Below are positions 59,713 to 64,000 of a stretch of DNA of 64,000 bases, piece by piece. The number at the start of each line of letters is the position of its first letter. Positions within the stretch are counted from its first letter, which is position 1. Both the position numbers and the translations under genes were made by a program. The stretch covers positions 186,001-250,000 of the forward strand of contig JARWZT010000011.1 in NCBI GenBank assembly GCA_029866205.1, given 5' to 3'. The DNA comes from Rhodoferax sp. (GTDB lineage Bacteria > Pseudomonadota > Gammaproteobacteria > Burkholderiales > Burkholderiaceae_C). A model generated the notes under the pieces. That model saw only the letters and a program-made list of their open reading frames with translations. It searched no databases and was not told the origin of the DNA.

Positions 59713-60161
59713 GCGGCGGCTCCATTCATGGCGTGGCGTACCACGTAAACCAACACAAAGCCCGCAGCCATAAAACTGGCAGTTGCCACCAGCGACCGCG
59801 GAGAAAGACGAGACAAGCCACACACGCCGTGTCCGCTGGTGCAGCCCGACGCGCAACTGGTTCCCACGCCCACCAGCAAGCCCGCCGCCACCAAGCCAAG
59901 GTATTCCGCCTCAATGCGCGGCGCGACCAGGGTGCCTTCGGGAAATAACAGGGCCAAGGCGCTCGGCGCGCAGGCCATGCCCAGCAGAAATGCGATACGC
60001 CAGCCCGCATCCCCGCGTTGCGGCGTCAGCAGCCCCGCCAAAATACCGCTGATGCCCAAGATGCGGCCATTCAGCAAAATAAAGGCCGCCGATGCCAGGC
60101 CCAAGAGCACACCTCCGGCCAGTGCGCTCCATGGGGTGAAGTGGATCCAGTCAATCGTCAC
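59709..60161 (-). CDS. YeeE/YedE family protein (thiosulfate/sulfur transporter half, PmpA-like)
   Basis: 150 residues from GTG 60161, about four membrane helices. The hallmark is SCASGCTSGHGVCGLSRLS, a Cys-rich CxSGHGxCG segment of the first YeeE/YedE half, with GGVLLGLASAAFILLNGRI at the N-terminus. Together with the following gene it would form the membrane channel. ATG is absent in this position, so the start is a GTG with weak upstream signals. Divergent from a persulfide dioxygenase gene, as in the bigR-blh-pmp type operons. Confidence 0.85.
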   Translation of the reverse strand: MTIDWIHFTPWSALAGGVLLGLASAAFILLNGRILGISGILAGLLTPQRGDAGWRIAFLLGMACAPSALALLFPEGTLVAPRIEAEYLGLVAAGLLVGVGTSCASGCTSGHGVCGLSRLSPRSLVATASFMAAGFVLVYVVRHAMNGAAA

Positions 60162-60326
60162 GGTCAAGTCCTTGTTGTTGTCACCCAATCGGCGATCCGG
60201 GGTTTGGATCAAGGGTGCTTTATGCGCCACTGGTAAGCTGTCGAATGACGCATCCGCCAGCTCCTGGGCCGGAAGTATATTGTTGCCTCTGCCGCCTGAA
60301 CCCATCCAACTCTGCGAAAACGAACC

Positions 60327-61202
60327 ATGAACACCACGCAAGGGCCCGTCCAAGTACACGGAATTTTTGATTCGGCCACGTGGACGGTCACCTATGTGGT
60401 GCACCAAGGCGAGGGCTCGCCCTGCGCCATTGTCGATTCGGTGCTCGACTACGACCCCAAGTCGGGCCGCACCCGGCACACCTCAGCGGACAAGGTCATC
60501 GACTACGTACGCCAGCATGGATTGGCGGTACAATGGATTCTGGAAACCCACGCTCACGCCGACCACCTGAGCGCGGCCGCCTACCTGAAGGCACAACTCG
60601 GCGGAAAAACGGCGATTGGCGCACACATTACCCAGGTGCAAAAAGTGTTTCAGGGCATATTTAACCTGGAGCCGGGCTTCAAAACGGACGGCTCGCAGTT
60701 TGATCACTTGCTGCAAGCGGACGAGCCGCTGCCGGTGGGCGAGTTGGTGGGTCGCACCCTTTTCGTCCCGGGACACACCCCGGCCTGTGTGGCCTACCAG
60801 TTTGGCGATGCGGTGTTTGTCGGAGACACACTTTTCATGCCCGACGTGGGCACCGCGCGCTGTGACTTTCCAGGGGGTGACGCCAAGGCCCTGTATGCGT
60901 CAACGCGCAAGATTTTGGGTTTACCGCCCCAGACCCGTTTGTTCATGTGCCATGACTACCCCCCTAATGGGCGCGCGGTCACGTTTGAAACCACCGTGGC
61001 CGAGCAGCGCGCCAAGAATATTCATGTTCATGACGGCATCTCTGAAGCCGAGTTTGTGGCCATGCGCACCCAGCGCGACGCTACCCTTGACATGCCGGTA
61101 CTGATTCTGCCGGCGGTGCAGATCAACATCCGCGCGGGAGAAATGCCGCCCCAAGAGGCCAACGGTGTGGCCTACCTCAAGATTCCGGTGGATGCTCTCT
61201 AA
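60327..61202 (+). CDS. persulfide dioxygenase-like MBL-fold protein (Blh/ETHE1 type)
   Basis: 291 residues. Metallo-beta-lactamase: THAHADHLSAAAYLK (HxHxDH), PGHTPACVAYQF, DTLFMPDVGTARCDFPGGDA and FMCHDYPPNGR, matching Blh/ETHE1-type persulfide dioxygenases that oxidise glutathione persulfide to sulfite, with a single iron. The last segment ENGVAYLKIPVDAL-like (ANGVAYLKIPVDAL) is Blh-typical. It is divergent from the YeeE/YedE pair and SulP gene; no BigR regulator is next to it. It overlaps the convergent alpha/beta hydrolase by 4 bases. Confidence 0.88.
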   Translation: MNTTQGPVQVHGIFDSATWTVTYVVHQGEGSPCAIVDSVLDYDPKSGRTRHTSADKVIDYVRQHGLAVQWILETHAHADHLSAAAYLKAQLGGKTAIGAHITQVQKVFQGIFNLEPGFKTDGSQFDHLLQADEPLPVGELVGRTLFVPGHTPACVAYQFGDAVFVGDTLFMPDVGTARCDFPGGDAKALYASTRKILGLPPQTRLFMCHDYPPNGRAVTFETTVAEQRAKNIHVHDGISEAEFVAMRTQRDATLDMPVLILPAVQINIRAGEMPPQEANGVAYLKIPVDAL

Positions 61203-62101
61203 GCGATAAACCGCTCAATCAGCGCCGCCAGCACCTCGGGTTGGTCGTGGTGCATCATGTGGCCGGCGTCTTCAATGCGGGCGATTTCCAGATGGGGAAC
61301 GGCTTTGATGCGCTCGTGGTATTGGTCCAGCGTGAAAGCGCCTTTCCACCAGCCATCCAGGTTGTTGTCCGAAGCTTCGACGGCCAGCACCGGCATGCTG
61401 AGGCGCCGGTACAGGGCTTGGACTTCTTCCACCCGGTACAAATTGGCATTCACGATCTTGTGGCCGGGCTCCCCCAGAATGCTCCATTGGCCTTGCTCGT
61501 TTTCGGCAGCCCAGTGGCACGCCAGCCAGTTGGCTTTGTCGGCGCTCAGGCGGGGGTTGGTTTTCATGAGGCGGCGTGCCACCCCGCTCGATGCGTCGTA
61601 CGGGCGCAAATCCATGTCACCGCGGTGCAGCTTTTTCAGCTCGTCCATCCACTTGGCGTAGCGCGCAGGCGCCTGTTCGGGGCGGGTGGCGGGCATGCCA
61701 AAGCCTTCCAGATTCACCAAACGGCGAATGCGCTCAGGCCGCACGCCGGCGTAGTGCATCACCACATTGCCGCCCATGCTGTGGCCCACCAGGTTGACGG
61801 CCTGCTCCGGGGCGTAGTGGTCCAGCAAAAAGTCCAGGTCCGCCATGTAATCGGGGAACCAGAAGTTATCGACTCCGCCCGAGCCGGTCTTTCCGTAACC
61901 GCGCCAGTCTGGGGCGATCACGTAATGGTCGTGGCTCAGTGCGTCCACCACAAACTGGTAAGAGGCTGCTACGTCCATCCAGCCGTGCACCAGCACCAGC
62001 GGTGTTTTGGTGGGCGCGGGCGTGCCCCAGATCTGAACGTGGTAGCGCAAATTGCGGATCGGAACGAATTCGCTTCTGGGAGGTCTTTGGACTTGGTACA
62101 T
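61199..62101 (-). CDS. alpha/beta hydrolase
   Basis: 300 residues. HGWMDVAASYQFV (oxyanion region), nucleophile elbow GHSMGGNVVMHYAG (Ser) and C-terminal DAGHMMHHDQPE with the catalytic His. Substrate unknown; similar proteins are generic esterases or epoxide-type hydrolases. ATG 62101 (MYQVQRPPRSEF) is used; extension to 62161 overlaps the divergent acyl-CoA synthetase start and is unlikely. Divergent, with a gap of 58 bases to the synthetase start. Confidence 0.82.
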   Translation of the reverse strand: MYQVQRPPRSEFVPIRNLRYHVQIWGTPAPTKTPLVLVHGWMDVAASYQFVVDALSHDHYVIAPDWRGYGKTGSGGVDNFWFPDYMADLDFLLDHYAPEQAVNLVGHSMGGNVVMHYAGVRPERIRRLVNLEGFGMPATRPEQAPARYAKWMDELKKLHRGDMDLRPYDASSGVARRLMKTNPRLSADKANWLACHWAAENEQGQWSILGEPGHKIVNANLYRVEEVQALYRRLSMPVLAVEASDNNLDGWWKGAFTLDQYHERIKAVPHLEIARIEDAGHMMHHDQPEVLAALIERFIA

Positions 62102-62159
62102 TGCGCTAATGATAAAGACACGCACCCGGCCCCAGAGCCGCATCAGTCCAAGCCGCGAC

Positions 62160-64000
62160 ATGGCCGCACCGTTGGCGAGCCAATTGCCCGCGGGCTACAG
62201 CCGCCTTCACCAGCAGTTCGGCTGGCAAGTGCCCCGGTACTTCAATATGGCGCACTGGTGCTGCGCGCGCTGGGCGAGCGCGCCTGACGCCGCGCAGCGC
62301 GTGGCCGTGCGTGTCTACACGGTGGGCGCCAACGGCGCGCGGGGCGGGGAGCTGCACCACACCTACGCCGACTTGCAGGCCCAAGCCCAGCGCCTGAGCC
62401 AGGTGCTGGCCCAACAAGGCGTGGTTCGGGGCGACCGCGTGGCCATCATCATGCCGCAGTGTTTTGAGACGGCGGTTGCCTACATTGCAGTCTTGCAAAT
62501 GGGCGCGGTGGCGGTGCCCCTGTCCATGTTGTTTGGCCCCGAAGCGCTCGCGTTTCGCTTGCAAGACAGCGATGCGCAAGTGGCGATTTGCCATGCCAGC
62601 GCGATGGACGGCCTGCGCGCCACCGCTGCACAATGCCCATTGCTGCGCTGCGTGGTCGTGGCCCATGCGGCGCTTGCGGCAGGCCCGCAAGGCGCGCAAG
62701 GGGCCAGGTTTTTGGAATTGGACTACCAGCAGTCGCTGTCCCGGGCGTCCCCGCGTTTCAAGTCTGTCAACACCCGGGCCGAAGATCCTGCGGTGCTGAT
62801 TTACACCAGCGGCACGACCGGCAACCCCAAAGGCGCGCTGATTCCCCACCGCGCACTGATCGGTAACCTGACCGGTTTTGTATGTAGTCAAAACTGGTTT
62901 GGATTTGACCCTGAAGACAGCTCGACGGAGCCTTCAGCGCTGCCTACGGGCTCCATGGCGGTGTTCTGGAGCCCGGCGGATTGGGCCTGGACCGGTGGTC
63001 TGATGGACGCCTTGCTGCCTACGCTCTACTTTGGCCGCGAGATCGTTGCATTTGGTGGACGTTTCAGTCCCGAAGCTGCCTATTCGCTGATGGGAGACTG
63101 TGGTGTGACGCACACCTTTTTGTTTCCGACGGCGCTCAAGGCGATGATGAAAGCCTTTCCCGGGACCGCGCGGCGCACCGTGCGCCAGCAATGCGGCCTG
63201 CAGTTGCAAGCCATCATGAGCGCGGGTGAGGCGGTGGGTGACGCCGTATTCGGCTACTGCCAAAAGCAACTGGGCGTCACCGTCAACGAAATGTTCGGTC
63301 AGACCGAGATCAACTACATCGTGGGCAACTGCAGCGTGTTTTGGCCGCCCAAACCCGGCAGCATGGGCATGGGGTATCCGGGGCACCGGGTGGCCGTGAT
63401 CGACGATGCGGGTCAGGAGTGTGCGGTGGGCGAACCGGGTGACGTGGCAGTCCATCGCTTTGACGTGCACGGCCAGCCCGACCCCATTTTCTTTTTGGGC
63501 TACTGGAAGAACGCGTCCGCCACCCAAGCCAAATTTACCGGAGACTGGTGCCGCACCGGCGACCTGGCGGTGCGAGATACCGAGGGCTATCTCTGGTACC
63601 AGGGCCGCAGTGACGATGTTTTCAAGTCTGCGGGCTACCGCATTGGACCCGGCGAGATTGAAAATTGCTTGGTTAAACATCCCGCTGTGGCCAACGCTGC
63701 CGTCGTGCCTAAGCCCGACCCCGACCGGGGTGCGCTGGTCAAGGCCTATGTGGTGCTCTCGCCCGATGCTCTGACGGCGCAGCAGGCAGCGGGCAAACGC
63801 GGTCTGTCTGCATTTCAAAAACGCCTGACCGCGCAATTGCAAACCCACGTCAAAGGCCTGCTGGCGCCGTACGAATACCCCAAGGAAATCGAGTTCGTTG
63901 ACGCCTTGCCCATGACCACCACGGGCAAAGTCCAGCGCCGAGTCCTGCGACTCCAGGAAGAGGCACGCGCGGGATCGCTTGCACGTGCGACCGGTCCGCG
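62160..64000 (+). CDS. acyl-CoA synthetase (AMP-binding), 3' truncated by window
   Basis: At least 613 residues, no stop before the window ends. YTSGTTGNPKGALIPHRALIGN (AMP-binding P-loop near 215), GQTEINYIVGN and GRSDDVFKSAGYRIGPGEIE (hinge) are followed by the catalytic Lys in MTTTGKVQRR (near 586). It activates an organic acid to its CoA thioester; the VFWSPADWAWTGGLMDALLP segment is like medium-chain acyl/acetyl-CoA synthetases. The tail EEARAGSLARA suggests the stop lies close beyond. ATG 62160. Divergent from the alpha/beta hydrolase, with which it may work. Confidence 0.85.
   Translation, partial: MAAPLASQLPAGYSRLHQQFGWQVPRYFNMAHWCCARWASAPDAAQRVAVRVYTVGANGARGGELHHTYADLQAQAQRLSQVLAQQGVVRGDRVAIIMPQCFETAVAYIAVLQMGAVAVPLSMLFGPEALAFRLQDSDAQVAICHASAMDGLRATAAQCPLLRCVVVAHAALAAGPQGAQGARFLELDYQQSLSRASPRFKSVNTRAEDPAVLIYTSGTTGNPKGALIPHRALIGNLTGFVCSQNWFGFDPEDSSTEPSALPTGSMAVFWSPADWAWTGGLMDALLPTLYFGREIVAFGGRFSPEAAYSLMGDCGVTHTFLFPTALKAMMKAFPGTARRTVRQQCGLQLQAIMSAGEAVGDAVFGYCQKQLGVTVNEMFGQTEINYIVGNCSVFWPPKPGSMGMGYPGHRVAVIDDAGQECAVGEPGDVAVHRFDVHGQPDPIFFLGYWKNASATQAKFTGDWCRTGDLAVRDTEGYLWYQGRSDDVFKSAGYRIGPGEIENCLVKHPAVANAAVVPKPDPDRGALVKAYVVLSPDALTAQQAAGKRGLSAFQKRLTAQLQTHVKGLLAPYEYPKEIEFVDALPMTTTGKVQRRVLRLQEEARAGSLARATGP

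Overview
The window is a gene-dense, high-GC chromosomal segment from a betaproteobacterium, most likely a Comamonadaceae member of the Rhodoferax/Polaromonas/Acidovorax type. The signs are the order dnaG-rpoD-aroE and grpE-dnaK-dnaJ, a sigma-70 factor with an Ala/Lys-rich N-terminal extension, a Bug-family solute-binding protein, the yjgA/pmbA and suhB/trmJ divergent pairs, and gentisate-pathway genes of the nag type. Genus is an inference from gene content. I see no phage, insertion sequence or CRISPR array.

Layout. 1-4.5 kb: the end of a nitronate monooxygenase, a glutaredoxin-like GST, a small secreted protein, and a LysR regulator divergent from a coupled GST plus CmcJ/NvfI-type oxygenase pair. 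4.5-7 kb: tRNA-hydroxylating rhodanese TrhO and a beta-CASP metallo-hydrolase. 7-19 kb (minus strand): dnaG, rpoD, aroE, a HxlR-like regulator, an FKBP isomerase and the heat-shock set grpE-dnaK-dnaJ, with readable sigma-32 promoters and terminators; upstream of dnaG lie gamma-glutamyltransferase and an AhpD-fold protein. 19.7-24 kb: a carboxymuconolactone decarboxylase, a solitary HipA-type kinase (YjjJ/HipH type), slyX, a PAS-LuxR regulator divergent from the 3-oxoacid CoA-transferase genes scoAB, and a triple 30-bp hairpin repeat. 24-29 kb: a marR-outer membrane factor-emrA-emrB efflux operon. 29-32 kb: divergent succinate-semialdehyde dehydrogenase and iron alcohol dehydrogenase, a probable 4-hydroxybutyrate route. 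32-42.8 kb: housekeeping genes (alaS, tlpA-like, thioredoxin, fpr, a PfkB kinase, suhB, trmJ, cysE, mog, yjgA, pmbA).

42.8-52.3 kb is the most interesting accessory block: LysR, Bug binding protein, M20D amidohydrolase (hippuricase type), a tandem glycine riboswitch in front of a DadA-like FAD oxidase, then a convergent complete 3-hydroxybenzoate/gentisate operon (hydroxylase, dioxygenase, isomerase, hydrolase) with its own LysR and a perfect palindromic operator. Together these could import and dismantle an aromatic N-acylglycine such as 3-hydroxyhippurate, with the released glycine sensed by RNA. This is a hypothesis.

52.3-57.4 kb: tRNA-Thr(CGU), fbp, pepN and prfB with its programmed +1 frameshift. 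57.5-61.2 kb: a sulfur module (SulP transporter, two YeeE/YedE half-transporters, persulfide dioxygenase). 61.2-64 kb: an alpha/beta hydrolase divergent from an acyl-CoA synthetase that runs off the window. No gene-free stretch exceeds 300 bases; the longest (46034-46317) holds the riboswitch.
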